Shown here piece after piece: positions 35,296 through 44,212 of a stretch of 64,000 bases of DNA (position 1 is its first letter; the number at the start of each line of letters is the position of its first letter). The stretch lies in assembly GCF_001553955.1 (NCBI RefSeq), contig NZ_CP014234.1, positions 372,001 through 436,000 of the forward strand, given 5' to 3'. Source of the DNA: Moraxella osloensis. GTDB taxonomy: Bacteria > Pseudomonadota > Gammaproteobacteria > Pseudomonadales > Moraxellaceae. The notes under the pieces are model-generated. The model searched no databases. It saw only the letters and a program-made list of their open reading frames with translations, and was not told the origin of the DNA. The position numbers and the translations under genes were made by a program.

Positions 35296-37542
35296 ATGAC
35301 AGACAGCAATACAACGCCCGTTGGGCAAACTTTTCACATTGTCATCACTTGTGCCGATGGGCTAGAGATTCCCCTGCAAACTGAGCTGGCAAGCTTTGGT
35401 ATAGATACACAAATTGAGCGCACGGGTCGGCTGATGGCGACATTGACGTTAGCGCAGATTTATCAAGTTTGTCTATGGTCTCGTGTGGCATCGCGGGTAT
35501 TGTTACCACTGGGCAAAAAGAACATCAATCCCGAGTACGATATTGCAGAACAGCTCTATACCTTTGCCAAAACTGTCAAATGGACTCAGCTATTTGATTT
35601 GGAACAAACCTTTGCAATTCGTTTAACCCTAGATAAGCGCGTACAAGCCAACCAGCAATTCACCATGCTGCGCGTTAAAGATGCGATTGCCGACCAATTT
35701 AACGAGCAGTTCGGTCGTCGCCCCAATGTCGATAAAAACCCCGATTTTGGCATTGTCGCTACGGTGGGTGACAAACAAGCTGAATTGTATTTAGACTTAT
35801 CAGGTACCAGTTTGCACCGCCGTGGTTATCGTGCTGCGATGACTGAAGCGCCACTCAAAGAAAACTTGGCTGCTGCCCTACTCTATAGCGTGAATTTTCA
35901 CACCACCCAATTTGACAGTATTGTCGACCCGATGTGCGGCTCAGGCACGCTGATTATTGAAGCCTTGCTGATGAGCGCAGATTATGCCGTAGGACTGGAT
36001 AAAGCCGATAGCCAATTTGGGTTTTATGCATGGCAACATCATGATACTGCCCTTTGGGAGGCTATGGTGCAAGACGCGCAAACCCGTTTTCATCATCGCC
36101 TAAATGCCATGGCAAATGGTGAGATGCCCGCGGTATTTGCTTTTGATATGGACTCAGGCGCGGTTCGAGCCACGCATAAAAATTTAATCGCCGCAGGTTT
36201 GACGCCTATCATCAACCGTATTACCTTGCAGCAGCGCTCACTGGCGACCCTTAATTTGGCACTAGAAAAACAAGTCAATGGCTGGGTCAATCCCCTGTTT
36301 ATCACCAACCCACCGTATGGTGAGCGTCTGGGTGAGGAAGAATTGATTAAACCCTTGTATCAAGGCTTGGGTAAAAAATTACAAGCCCTGTTTGCAGATA
36401 GCCCTGCCAAAGTGACTTTGGGTGTCCTCGCTGCCAAAGTTGAACAAGCCGACGTACTACCCCTTGCCGAGCCAAAAACCCTGCGCTGTCACAATGGCGC
36501 TATCACCGTTTATTTTCGTTATGGTGAGTTGTTAAAGAGTAAAGACACACCGTTGATTACGCGCTTTGAAAAGCGTGAAATCGCTGTAGAAGAAGGTCAA
36601 GATTTTGTCAATCGACTACAAAAAAATCTTGCCAATCTGCGTAAGCTGGCTCACAAACAAGCCGTGACCAATCTGCGGGTGTATGATGCCGACTTACCTG
36701 ATTTTAAAGTGGCGGTGGATGTGTATGGCGAATTTGTGCATGTGCAAGAATATGCTGCCCCCAAGTCAATCCCGTTAGAGACCGCCAAAAAACGCTTTAA
36801 TCTAGCGCTGCATGGCGTGCGTGAAGCCTTACAAGTGAACCGTGAGCAAGTGTTTATCAAAACCCGCGCCCGCCAATCCGGCAATGAGCAGTATGAGAAA
36901 AAAGCCAGTTCGGGTAAGTTCCATGTGGTCAGCGAGCCAACCGCCAACAACCAACGGGCGTATTTTTTGGTGAACTTTAGCGATTATTTGGATACAGGGC
37001 TATTTCTTGACCATCGCAGCATCCGAAAAATTATTGCAGAAAACGCACGTGGTAAAACAGTGCTTAATCTGTTTGCTTATACTTGTACCGCCAGTGTGCA
37101 TGCGGCATTGGGCGGTGCAAAAGCGGTGACATCGGTGGATTTATCACAAAACTATCTGGATTGGGGACGCAAAAATTTTGCCCTAAACGGCTTGCCAGAT
37201 TTGCCAAGCTACCAGTTTATTGCCCAAGATATTTTTGAATGGATTAAAAGCAATACTGAGCAGTACGATGTGATTTTTATCGATCCGCCGACTTTTTCTA
37301 ATTCCAAAAAATTTCAAGGTACTTTTGATGTGCAGCGCGACCACGTACCACTCATCAACCGTGCCATGAATCGCTTATCCTCTGAAGGCGTGTTGTATTT
37401 TTCCAATAACTTTACCAAGTTTGTGCTCGATGATGAAATCAACAACCGCTATCACGTTGAAGAAATGACCAACCAAACCATCGGCTTTGATTTTGATAGT
37501 AAACGCCCTATTCACCAGTCGTGGGCGATTCGCCACAAATAA
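35296..37542 (+). CDS. rlmKL: 23S rRNA methyltransferase RlmKL (RlmL/RlmK fusion)
   Basis: This bifunctional enzyme methylates 23S rRNA at m2G2445 (RlmL part) and m7G2069 (RlmK part). The 748-residue product has an N-terminal THUMP domain, then the RlmL domain with the catalytic FITNPPYGERLGEEE near residue 335. The C-terminal RlmK domain has VLNLFAYTCTASVHAALGGA and IFIDPPTFSNSKK. I chose the ATG at 35296 (MTDSNTT). Its stop codon is only eight bases from the right end of IS element 3, which is convergent, so its native terminator has probably been displaced. Confidence 0.95.
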   Translation: MTDSNTTPVGQTFHIVITCADGLEIPLQTELASFGIDTQIERTGRLMATLTLAQIYQVCLWSRVASRVLLPLGKKNINPEYDIAEQLYTFAKTVKWTQLFDLEQTFAIRLTLDKRVQANQQFTMLRVKDAIADQFNEQFGRRPNVDKNPDFGIVATVGDKQAELYLDLSGTSLHRRGYRAAMTEAPLKENLAAALLYSVNFHTTQFDSIVDPMCGSGTLIIEALLMSADYAVGLDKADSQFGFYAWQHHDTALWEAMVQDAQTRFHHRLNAMANGEMPAVFAFDMDSGAVRATHKNLIAAGLTPIINRITLQQRSLATLNLALEKQVNGWVNPLFITNPPYGERLGEEELIKPLYQGLGKKLQALFADSPAKVTLGVLAAKVEQADVLPLAEPKTLRCHNGAITVYFRYGELLKSKDTPLITRFEKREIAVEEGQDFVNRLQKNLANLRKLAHKQAVTNLRVYDADLPDFKVAVDVYGEFVHVQEYAAPKSIPLETAKKRFNLALHGVREALQVNREQVFIKTRARQSGNEQYEKKASSGKFHVVSEPTANNQRAYFLVNFSDYLDTGLFLDHRSIRKIIAENARGKTVLNLFAYTCTASVHAALGGAKAVTSVDLSQNYLDWGRKNFALNGLPDLPSYQFIAQDIFEWIKSNTEQYDVIFIDPPTFSNSKKFQGTFDVQRDHVPLINRAMNRLSSEGVLYFSNNFTKFVLDDEINNRYHVEEMTNQTIGFDFDSKRPIHQSWAIRHK

Positions 37543-37690
37543 TTTGCCATTGACTTCCTCCCCTTGCTAAAGCAAGGGGATTCCTTCTACAAGACGGTTA
37601 AGCCCAACCGCAAGAATGTTCTTACTGGCGTTAATATCTCTATCATGCCGTGTGCCACACGAAGCACATATCCATTCTCTTATTCCAAGC
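37534..37690 (-). ncRNA. Candidate omega RNA of element 3 with guide
   Basis: The right-end hairpin is strong here (CCCCTTGC-TTTA-GCAAGGGG). The predicted guide begins TGGCAAATTATTTGTGG and is antisense to the last codons of rlmKL. The scaffold boundary is approximate. Confidence 0.42.
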
Positions 37691-38673
37691 GATTTTCTAC
37701 CTTTCGGACTATTGGCGGTGATTTCACCGCAACACGAACATCGCTGGGTCGTGTATCTCTCATTCACGATTTCAAAACGGCAACCTGCGTTCTCGCATTT
37801 ATAGGTCAGTTGTCGTTTCATTTCAAACCAACCTGCATCATAGACGCTTTTGGCTAGTTTGCCTTTTTTACTGTTAAATTGGGTAGTTCTAACATCACCT
37901 ACCACGATTAGGGCATTGTCTTTGACTAATTGGGTGGTGAATTTGTGGATTAGGTCTTGGCGTGTGTTTTTGATTTTGGCATGGATTGCCTTGACACGCT
38001 GTTTGTTTTTGGCACGTTGGGCGGTGGCTAATGCTTTGGCATATTTGAGCGTTTGTTTGATTTGTAATTTATTGCCTTTTGAGGTGGTAGCACTGTCTTT
38101 TAAGCCTAAGTCAATGCCAATGCTACCTGTACCGCATGATTGTTTGGGGTAGTCTTTGACGGTGATACAAGCATACCAACGGTTACGGCTGTCTTGGACT
38201 AACTCACAAGTGTTAATTTGATATAGGCTAAGGTTGTAGCTGTCCCATAGGTCGATGATTAGTTTCTGCCCTTTGGCTAAAGATAGTTGTAAGGTAGATT
38301 TTAAGCCCTTTTTGCCTGTTTGGTGCGTGGCAATATGCTTAATGGCAGATTGTTTAAATGGTAGCCAACCCAAGCTTTTACGCTTTGATGTTGGGTTGTT
38401 GGTTCGCCATGATAACTTAGCTTTTTTGAATTGTTTTCTAGCTTTGGCATGGGTTTCATTGATTGCCTGAATAGTCTGACTATGCAAGCCTAGTAACTCA
38501 CCACTACCTTTGGTGTATTCGTTCAAGTCATAAGCACTAAAGAATTTGCCAGTTTTTTGTAGGTGCTTGTAACTCAAATCATTGACATAATTCCACACGA
38601 AATTGACCGAACCGCTTAGGCGGTTTAATTGGTCTGTGTGTTTATCTCGTATGCGTAGCTTGAGTGTTTTCAT
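37567..38673 (-). CDS. tnpB: RNA-guided nuclease TnpB (copy 3)
   Basis: This 368-residue TnpB has the same architecture as copies 1 and 2: GIDLGLKDSATTS (RuvC-I), LIVVGDVRTTQF (RuvC-II region, Gly at the Glu position), a CxxC/CxxC ribbon and HDRDINASKNIL (RuvC-III). One visible difference is CGTRHDRD where the other copies have CGTWHDRD. It is the only copy accompanied by tnpA, with 48 bp between the two divergent start codons, so shared promoter elements are likely there. Confidence 0.91.
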   Translation of the reverse strand: MKTLKLRIRDKHTDQLNRLSGSVNFVWNYVNDLSYKHLQKTGKFFSAYDLNEYTKGSGELLGLHSQTIQAINETHAKARKQFKKAKLSWRTNNPTSKRKSLGWLPFKQSAIKHIATHQTGKKGLKSTLQLSLAKGQKLIIDLWDSYNLSLYQINTCELVQDSRNRWYACITVKDYPKQSCGTGSIGIDLGLKDSATTSKGNKLQIKQTLKYAKALATAQRAKNKQRVKAIHAKIKNTRQDLIHKFTTQLVKDNALIVVGDVRTTQFNSKKGKLAKSVYDAGWFEMKRQLTYKCENAGCRFEIVNERYTTQRCSCCGEITANSPKGRKSLGIREWICASCGTRHDRDINASKNILAVGLNRLVEGIPLL

Positions 38674-38721
38674 GGGTTCAAGTATAATTAGATTTTTATA
38701 TTCTATAGTTGGTCTAAATAT

Positions 38722-39132
38722 ATGTCAAACGATTTAAGAATTGGTAGGCACGTTGTTTACAATCTTCATGTGCATTTGGTCTTTGTGGCTAAATACCGCA
38801 AAAAAGTATTCACTAAAGAGATTTTAGACGACATGCAGGTTATCTTTGAGAAAGTTTGTTCAAAGTTTGAGGCGCAACTAGTAGAGTTTGACGGTGAAAG
38901 TGACCATGTGCATTTACTGGTGGTTTATCCGCCCAAAGTGGCTATTTCTAGTTTGGTGAATAGCTTGAAAGGCGTGTCTAGTCGGTTATTGCGTAAAAAA
39001 GAATATCCGTCTATTAAAGAGCAGTTATGGGGAGAAGCGTTGTGGTCGCCTAGTTATTTTGCAGGTAGTTGTGGCGGTGCTCCAATTGAAATTATACGCC
39101 AGTACATTGAACAGCAAAATACACCGCACTAA
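38722..39132 (+). CDS. tnpA: IS200-type Y1 transposase TnpA
   Basis: This 136-residue HUH single-strand transposase excises and inserts the element as single-stranded DNA. It shows the HUH motif DHVHLLV (His62, His64) and the catalytic tyrosine Tyr128 in IIRQYIEQQ. The N-terminal HVVYNLHVHLVFVAKYRKKV is typical of the family. It is intact in length. Because elements 1 and 2 share its left- and right-end sequences, this protein could mobilise them in trans. Confidence 0.95.
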   Translation: MSNDLRIGRHVVYNLHVHLVFVAKYRKKVFTKEILDDMQVIFEKVCSKFEAQLVEFDGESDHVHLLVVYPPKVAISSLVNSLKGVSSRLLRKKEYPSIKEQLWGEALWSPSYFAGSCGGAPIEIIRQYIEQQNTPH

Positions 39133-39213
39133 ATACCATCTGTGTGTAAGCATGATTGCGGAGTTGCCTTATATCCACCGCCTGAAGTCGGTGGTTTTAC
39201 GGCAACAGAGGAT

Positions 39214-39249
39214 AAAAAAGCGATGACTCGTGTTAGCCATCGCTTTTTT
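39214..39249 (-). terminator. Terminator of the META/DUF4377 gene, abutting IS element 3
   Basis: Stem AAAAAAGCGATG/CATCGCTTTTTT. The IS left-end flank TTTAT overlaps its outer A/T run, so the element inserted at the edge of the terminator. Confidence 0.8.
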
Positions 39250-39261
39250 TGATGAGTTCGG

Positions 39262-40098
39262 TTATTTTGCCAGAGTCTTGGTTTCAATCACACTATCAAG
39301 CTGATAAAGGTTGCCATAGCCTTTGGTATCGGTGGGCGGTGTGCGATAGCGAGTCAAGCGTAAAACCCGCTGTGCGCTTTCGTCATGACGATAACCCATG
39401 ATAGGCGCATCGAGAAGATACCATTGACCCACCGCTGTCTTTAATCCCTGAGCGTCATAATTGATGTCACGCACTTCTAGGCATTTTCTATCCGTTACCT
39501 TATCGCAATACTGCCATTTGGGCTTGACCTCCAAAAATACGGTTTCCCCTTTGCCGTATTTTACTTCAGGCTTTAATTTACCTACCCACTGAAGCCAGCT
39601 ACCATCAGCCGTGGTTTGCCACAATACTGCATCTACTTGAGTTTCCATTATTTGTAGTTCACTTGGGCTTTGCATCTGTTTAGCAAGCCATTGTTCCGGT
39701 GCTTGCAATTCACCACAACCCATTAAAGTACTAATACCTATACCGATGGGTTGCATGGTATTTTTGCTTAGGCTATATTGATTTGATAATTGGTTACAGC
39801 CTACATTATAGGTTATGTGATTTTGGTTAAAGTTTAGCGTGACTTTGCCATTCTGTGTTTGCAAGTATGAACCATTCCACGTAATCGGATCTGTGCTATT
39901 GATATTGTTAAGCTGCCAATCATAACTCTGTAAAGAATTAGTGGTGGGGGTAGAGCCGATAAAGATGGGCAGCTGCACGTACGGCACTCTTTCAATAGGT
40001 GCTGATAGGTTAGTATTCACCGTTTGGCAACCCGTCAGGGCAAGCATGAGCAATGCGCTGGTTTTAAAGCCACCTTTAACCACTCGATTGTTTATCAT
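39262..40098 (-). CDS. META and DUF4377 domain lipoprotein
   Basis: This 278-residue protein has a signal with lipobox (LALTGC), so it should be an envelope lipoprotein. Residues about 55-145 form a META-like domain (YDWQLNNIN, ITYNVGCNQLSNQYS, STLMGCGELQAPEQWL), related to HslJ. The C-terminal part resembles DUF4377 (WQYCDKVTDRKCLEVRDINY then APIMGYRHDESAQRVLRL). META proteins are linked to heat-stress or motility phenotypes, but no mechanism is assured. It is convergent with IS element 3 and codirectional with the peroxiredoxin upstream. Confidence 0.8.
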   Translation of the reverse strand: MINNRVVKGGFKTSALLMLALTGCQTVNTNLSAPIERVPYVQLPIFIGSTPTTNSLQSYDWQLNNINSTDPITWNGSYLQTQNGKVTLNFNQNHITYNVGCNQLSNQYSLSKNTMQPIGIGISTLMGCGELQAPEQWLAKQMQSPSELQIMETQVDAVLWQTTADGSWLQWVGKLKPEVKYGKGETVFLEVKPKWQYCDKVTDRKCLEVRDINYDAQGLKTAVGQWYLLDAPIMGYRHDESAQRVLRLTRYRTPPTDTKGYGNLYQLDSVIETKTLAK

Positions 40099-40226
40099 TG
40101 TTTATATCCATTATTACGCCACTAATTGAAGTTTAGCCAAATATTTTTGGTTATTCAGCATTTAATCTGTAAATTTAGTTTAGTACCTTTAATAATGGAA
40201 AAGTTGGCAAATGGAAGAGTTGGCAT

Positions 40227-40257
40227 AAAAAAACCCAGTCAAGCGACTAGGTTTTTG
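40227..40257 (-). terminator. Terminator of the 1-Cys peroxiredoxin gene
   Basis: AAACC-AGTC/GACT-AGGTTT stem with one bulged C, followed on the minus strand by a T-run. Confidence 0.75.
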
Positions 40258-40279
40258 ATTTCAAACTTAAACTACACGG

Positions 40280-40918
40280 TTATTTATTCGGTTGTGGCGT
40301 GGTGCGCAGATAAGGCTTGATTTCTTTATGACCTTTTGGGAATTTCGCCGCGATTTCTTCATTTTTGACGCTCGGCGGGATAATCACATCGTCCCCGTCT
40401 TGCCACTCAACTGGGGTTGCAATGCCATAATTATCTGACAATTGCAAGGCATCAATCACCCGTAAAATTTCATTGAAGTTACGACCCACAGCGGCGGGGT
40501 AAGTGAAAGTTAACCGCAGTTTATGCTGTGGATCGATAATAAATACGCTGCGAACCGTGTGCGTGGTTGACGCGTTTGGGTGAATCATGTCGTAAGCTTC
40601 CGATACTTTTTTATCGGCGTCTGCAATGATGGGGAAATTCACCTCGCAGCCTTGGGTTTCTGAGATATCGCCTGCCCAAGCTTTGTGATCTTCGACGCTA
40701 TCGACTGATAATGCGATCGGTTTGACATGGCGCTTTTTGAATTCATCACCCAATGATGCCGTGCGTCCTAACTCCGTGGTACAAACTGGGGTAAAGTCTG
40801 CCGGATGTGAGAATAAAACCACCCAGTTATCACCTTGCCAATCGTAAAAATTGATGTTGCCTTCGGTGGTTTGTGCGTCAAAATTTGGTGCCGTGTCGTC
40901 AATTCGTAATTGTGCCAT
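40280..40918 (-). CDS. 1-Cys peroxiredoxin (Prx6 type)
   Basis: This 212-residue peroxidase has the peroxidatic cysteine Cys46 in FSHPADFTPVCTTELGR. The long C-terminal domain after residue 150 (AVGRNFNEILRVIDALQL, TPVEWQDGDDVIIPPSV) is typical of the Prx6 subgroup and not of AhpC. A second cysteine in SETQGCEVNFPII is not at a resolving position known to me. AAGGAG before the ATG gives a strong ribosome site. It has its own terminator. Confidence 0.93.
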   Translation of the reverse strand: MAQLRIDDTAPNFDAQTTEGNINFYDWQGDNWVVLFSHPADFTPVCTTELGRTASLGDEFKKRHVKPIALSVDSVEDHKAWAGDISETQGCEVNFPIIADADKKVSEAYDMIHPNASTTHTVRSVFIIDPQHKLRLTFTYPAAVGRNFNEILRVIDALQLSDNYGIATPVEWQDGDDVIIPPSVKNEEIAAKFPKGHKEIKPYLRTTPQPNK

Positions 40919-41090
40919 CGCTGACTCCTTATAATTTGATTAATAGTATGGTTATTGTTTGATATCGGTCTATCACACAGACTCAGCAAAATTTTAACAG
41001 ATTCTAAATTCATCAATAATGACTTTTTGCGAATCTTTGTTTCTAAAAAGTCATAAGCGCGCTACGATTGACTGTTTTATAGTGGAGGTT

Positions 41091-42089
41091 TTAATCAAAT
41101 TCCGCGGTCTTTAAAAACTGCGCGACCACGTTAAACTGCCCAGCGGTGGTATCTTCTTCATACATGGCTTGGCGAAACGCATTGGAATTGGCAATGCCTG
41201 AGGTATACCAAGCAATATGTTTACGAGCGATACGACACCCCGAGTATTCACCATAAAACGCATAAATCTCTTGCAAATGGCTTAATACAATCTCCTTTAA
41301 CTCATCCATCGTTGGACTGGGCAAGATTTCACCAGTTTCTAGGTAATGCGCAATGTCGCGAAAAATCCAAGGCTGCCCTTGCCCTGCCCGCCCAATCATA
41401 ATGCCATCGGCGCCTGTTTGTTCATATACTTGTTTGGCTTTTTGCGGGCTGTCGATATCCCCATTGACGATAACAGGAATGGTGAGAAGATTTTTAACCT
41501 CTTTAATTAACTCATAGCGAGCGCTACCCAGATATTTATCTTCGCGGGTGCGTCCATGTATCACAATCATGGCGATACCTGCCGCTTCTGCCATTTGTGC
41601 GACACGTAAAATATTTTCTTCGCCATTGGCATAGCCTAGACGGGTTTTTAGCGTGACTGGCACATCCACGGCATTGACCGTGGCATCCAATAGTCGCTTG
41701 ACCAAGTCTTCATCTTTGAGTAGTGCTGAACCGGCAAGCTTTTTGCAAACTTTTTTTGCAGGACAACCCATATTGATATCGACAATTTGCGCCCCATTGG
41801 CAACTTGATAGCGAGCCGCTTCGGCGATTTTTTCTGGGTCTGAGCCAGCGATTTGCGCAGAAATAGGCGCGATTTCACCATCAAAATTGGCACGATACAG
41901 CGTTTTGTGATGGGCAAACAAAGTGGCATCAGACGTCATCATCTCCGACACGGCATGCCCTGCGCCAAAGGACTTAGCTAGCATGCGAAAAGGCTTGTCA
42001 GTGACGCCTGCCATCGGCGCAACGATGATGCGGTTGGCGATGGTCTGGTCGCCGATATTGAGGGGAGTGAGCAATGGATGGTTGCACAT
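41091..42089 (-). CDS. dusB: tRNA-dihydrouridine synthase B
   Basis: DusB uses FMN and NADPH to reduce specific uridines (U17 in E. coli) in tRNA. The 332-residue protein has the FMN-binding start RIIVAPMAGVTDKPFR and the catalytic cysteine in DINMGCPAKKVCKK. It also has VTLKTRLGY, VIHGRTREDKYLGSA, VNGDIDSPQKA and IGRAGQGQPWIF. In many gammaproteobacteria dusB is followed by fis; no fis-like gene follows here, where the next gene is the convergent-side peroxiredoxin. Confidence 0.95.
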   Translation of the reverse strand: MCNHPLLTPLNIGDQTIANRIIVAPMAGVTDKPFRMLAKSFGAGHAVSEMMTSDATLFAHHKTLYRANFDGEIAPISAQIAGSDPEKIAEAARYQVANGAQIVDINMGCPAKKVCKKLAGSALLKDEDLVKRLLDATVNAVDVPVTLKTRLGYANGEENILRVAQMAEAAGIAMIVIHGRTREDKYLGSARYELIKEVKNLLTIPVIVNGDIDSPQKAKQVYEQTGADGIMIGRAGQGQPWIFRDIAHYLETGEILPSPTMDELKEIVLSHLQEIYAFYGEYSGCRIARKHIAWYTSGIANSNAFRQAMYEEDTTAGQFNVVAQFLKTAEFD

Positions 42090-42342
42090 AAATAAAAAAG
42101 CATGATGGGCTCAAAAATGGGGAAACATTATAACTTTTATTGTCAATGCTTTGGCGAAAAATATCACGTATTTAGTGCAAATCCGCAATTCCCCCTCTTT
42201 TAAACAATCGGGTGAGTTTTTATATCAATTTTTACGATTTTTTATTTGTTTGTCATATAGACTTAACCCAATACAAGTTTAATAGTGTCATACTCATCAA
42301 TTTGCTAGACATAGATTTAGACATAGATATGAGCATAAACAT

Positions 42343-42525
42343 ATGTTAAAACAGCTTAAGCTTTGGTATCGAGGCGGCAGGTATGTCAATGGCGAAGTGG
42401 TTTATCAGCTGCCCCATTGGTCTGCTAGGGTGGCTCGTCGTACGGTTGATTTTGTTTCGCTTGAATGGAAGTGGTTATTGGCATTTTTATGCCTAATTAT
42501 GATAATTCTTATTATCGCTGTTTGA
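42343..42525 (+). CDS. Small single-span membrane protein (60 aa)
   Basis: I do not recognise this protein. The first 40 residues are basic and aromatic (KLWYRGGRYVNGEVVYQL, HWSARVARRTVDF), followed by a C-terminal hydrophobic helix (WKWLLAFLCLIMIILIIAV). This suggests a tail-anchored inner-membrane peptide with its N-terminus in the cytoplasm. No strong ribosome site is visible. The composition looks coding-like rather than random, but support is moderate. Confidence 0.5.
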   Translation: MLKQLKLWYRGGRYVNGEVVYQLPHWSARVARRTVDFVSLEWKWLLAFLCLIMIILIIAV

Positions 42526-42702
42526 TTCGTCGCTATTTGATTTGTCGATATTTTAACCATTTAGCCATGCCAATTTGGGCAATATTATGGGAGGTAAAAA
42601 TATTGTATATAAATCCGCTGGCAAGTCACTATGTTTTACCATGACAAATAGTTGAAATTTTAGTATACTATCTTGTTTATTTCACACGCTTATCCGACCG
42701 CT

Positions 42703-43902
42703 ATGACCCAAATTCCTGTCATTCAAAACCCAGAAATGGTCAATCCCCAAGACCTTACCGCAAAAACCAATCTACTTGGCATGAGTAAAGCCGAGTTAAG
42801 TCAGTTTTTTGCCGATTTGGGTGAAAAACCGTTTCGCGCCACCCAAGTGATGAAGTGGATTTATCAGTTTGGCGTGACCGATTTTTATCAAATGACCAAT
42901 TTATCCAAAAAACTACAACAAACATTGGATGAAGTGGCAACTGTATCGCCCCCAACGGTCAAGTTTAAACAATTTAGCGAAGATGGCACCCGTAAATGGG
43001 TATTTGAAGTAGCAGGTGGCTCGCTGGTGGAAACTGTACTTATCCCAGCTGACGATAATAAACAGTTTGGACGTAAAACCTTGTGTATTTCATCGCAAGT
43101 CGGCTGCGCGCTTGACTGCTCGTTTTGTAGCACCGGTAAGCAAGGCTTTGAGCGGGATTTATCCCCGAGCGAAATTATCGGACAGCTGTGGGTTGCCAAC
43201 CAGTCTTATATGGAAAATGTGCCTGTCACTGAACGTGAAAATCGGGTGACCAATGTGGTGATGATGGGCATGGGTGAACCCTTGTTAAATTATGAGCCCG
43301 TGGTAGCCAGTATGTCATTGATGCTCGATGATTTTGGTTTTGGCTTGTCCAAACGCCGCGTCACCCTATCAACATCGGGTATCGTGCCAAAGATGTATGA
43401 GCTCGCCAAAGACATTGATGTAGCACTTGCCATCAGCCTACATGCACCCAATGATGAACTGCGTAATGAACTGGTACCCATCAATAAAAAATATCCCCTC
43501 AAAGAGCTGATAGCCGCCGCCAAATCCTATGTATATGACGAAAATCCCCGTCATAAAAAGCACGTCACCATTGAGTATGTGATGTTAAAAGACGTCAATG
43601 ACACTGATGAACACGCCCGTCAGCTGGTCAATCTGCTTAAAGATTTGCCCTGCAAAATTAATTTGATTCCGTTTAATCCGTTCCCGCATGCGCCTTACGG
43701 ACGCTCTAGCAACAATCGTATCCATGCGTTTAGCAATATTTTGAACCAAGCAGGCTTTGTCTGTACCATTCGCCAAACCCGCGGCGATGACATTGATGCG
43801 GCATGTGGTCAATTGGTTGGACAAGTCACCGATAAAACCCGCCGAGCAAAACAATGGCAAGAAAAAGTGTCCAAAACGTTACAATCTAAAGCATCTCATT
43901 AA
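42703..43902 (+). CDS. rlmN: Dual-specificity RNA methyltransferase RlmN
   Basis: RlmN is a radical-SAM enzyme that methylates C2 of A2503 in 23S rRNA and A37 in some tRNAs. The 399-residue product has the SAM-cluster motif [15 protein letters not shown], the conserved [10 protein letters not shown] and the C-terminal catalytic cysteine in DIDAACGQL. The mechanistic partner cysteines are thus present. I chose the ATG at 42703 (MTQIPVI), near the usual family start. It is followed by a terminator and a gap before the pilF block; in many relatives rlmN directly precedes pilF, as here. Confidence 0.95.
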   Translation: MTQIPVIQNPEMVNPQDLTAKTNLLGMSKAELSQFFADLGEKPFRATQVMKWIYQFGVTDFYQMTNLSKKLQQTLDEVATVSPPTVKFKQFSEDGTRKWVFEVAGGSLVETVLIPADDNKQFGRKTLCISSQVGCALDCSFCSTGKQGFERDLSPSEIIGQLWVANQSYMENVPVTERENRVTNVVMMGMGEPLLNYEPVVASMSLMLDDFGFGLSKRRVTLSTSGIVPKMYELAKDIDVALAISLHAPNDELRNELVPINKKYPLKELIAAAKSYVYDENPRHKKHVTIEYVMLKDVNDTDEHARQLVNLLKDLPCKINLIPFNPFPHAPYGRSSNNRIHAFSNILNQAGFVCTIRQTRGDDIDAACGQLVGQVTDKTRRAKQWQEKVSKTLQSKASH

Positions 43903-44212
43903 ATCTTTTATCATTATAATAGTTTGGCGTGATAAAGGCGCAAGTTAGCCTTATCGGTTGGTGTTATCACGGTTTTTTTGCTATAGTAATAGCCATTTTT
44001 CCATTTTTAATGCTAGGCTTGTTTGTGCCATTGGGTTTTATCGACAATTAAAATTGGTTATCGACTGTCAAAATTTTTAATTATTCAATTTAGTTCATTT
44101 GATTATGAGTAAGTTTGTTATGCCACCATGTCACTCACGTCAAACTCATTTATACCACAGTCAACCTGCTATTTTTTGTCAATTACACGACAACGATATA
44201 GACGACGATAAA
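43903..44212. promoter_or_regulatory. Intergenic region between rlmN and pilF
   Basis: This 310-bp AT-rich gap holds the rlmN terminator near its start and presumably the promoter of the pilF-rodZ-ispG block. An open frame runs into pilF from 44099 but looks non-coding. I see no tRNA or other gene. Confidence 0.5.
43928..43979 (+). terminator. rlmN terminator (compound hairpin)
   Basis: The outer stem CGTGATAA/TTATCACG encloses an inner AGGC/GCCT stem and is followed by seven T. Confidence 0.7.

Larger units (their letters stand above)
37550..39211. mobile_element. Complete IS605-type element 3 (divergent tnpA and tnpB)
   Basis: The element has the same terminal sequences as elements 1 and 2: CCTCTGTTGCC next to TTTAT at the left end (39211) and AGGAAGTCAA at the right end (37550). 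It carries a Y1 transposase gene and a tnpB gene in divergent orientation, as in the IS605 group. The left-end TTTAT overlaps the A/T run of the terminator of the neighbouring META-domain gene. Confidence 0.9.

Noticed and set aside
40126-40320. 64-codon plus-strand ORF
   Set aside because: It overlaps the peroxiredoxin terminator and 3' end, has no ribosome site and no protein-like pattern.
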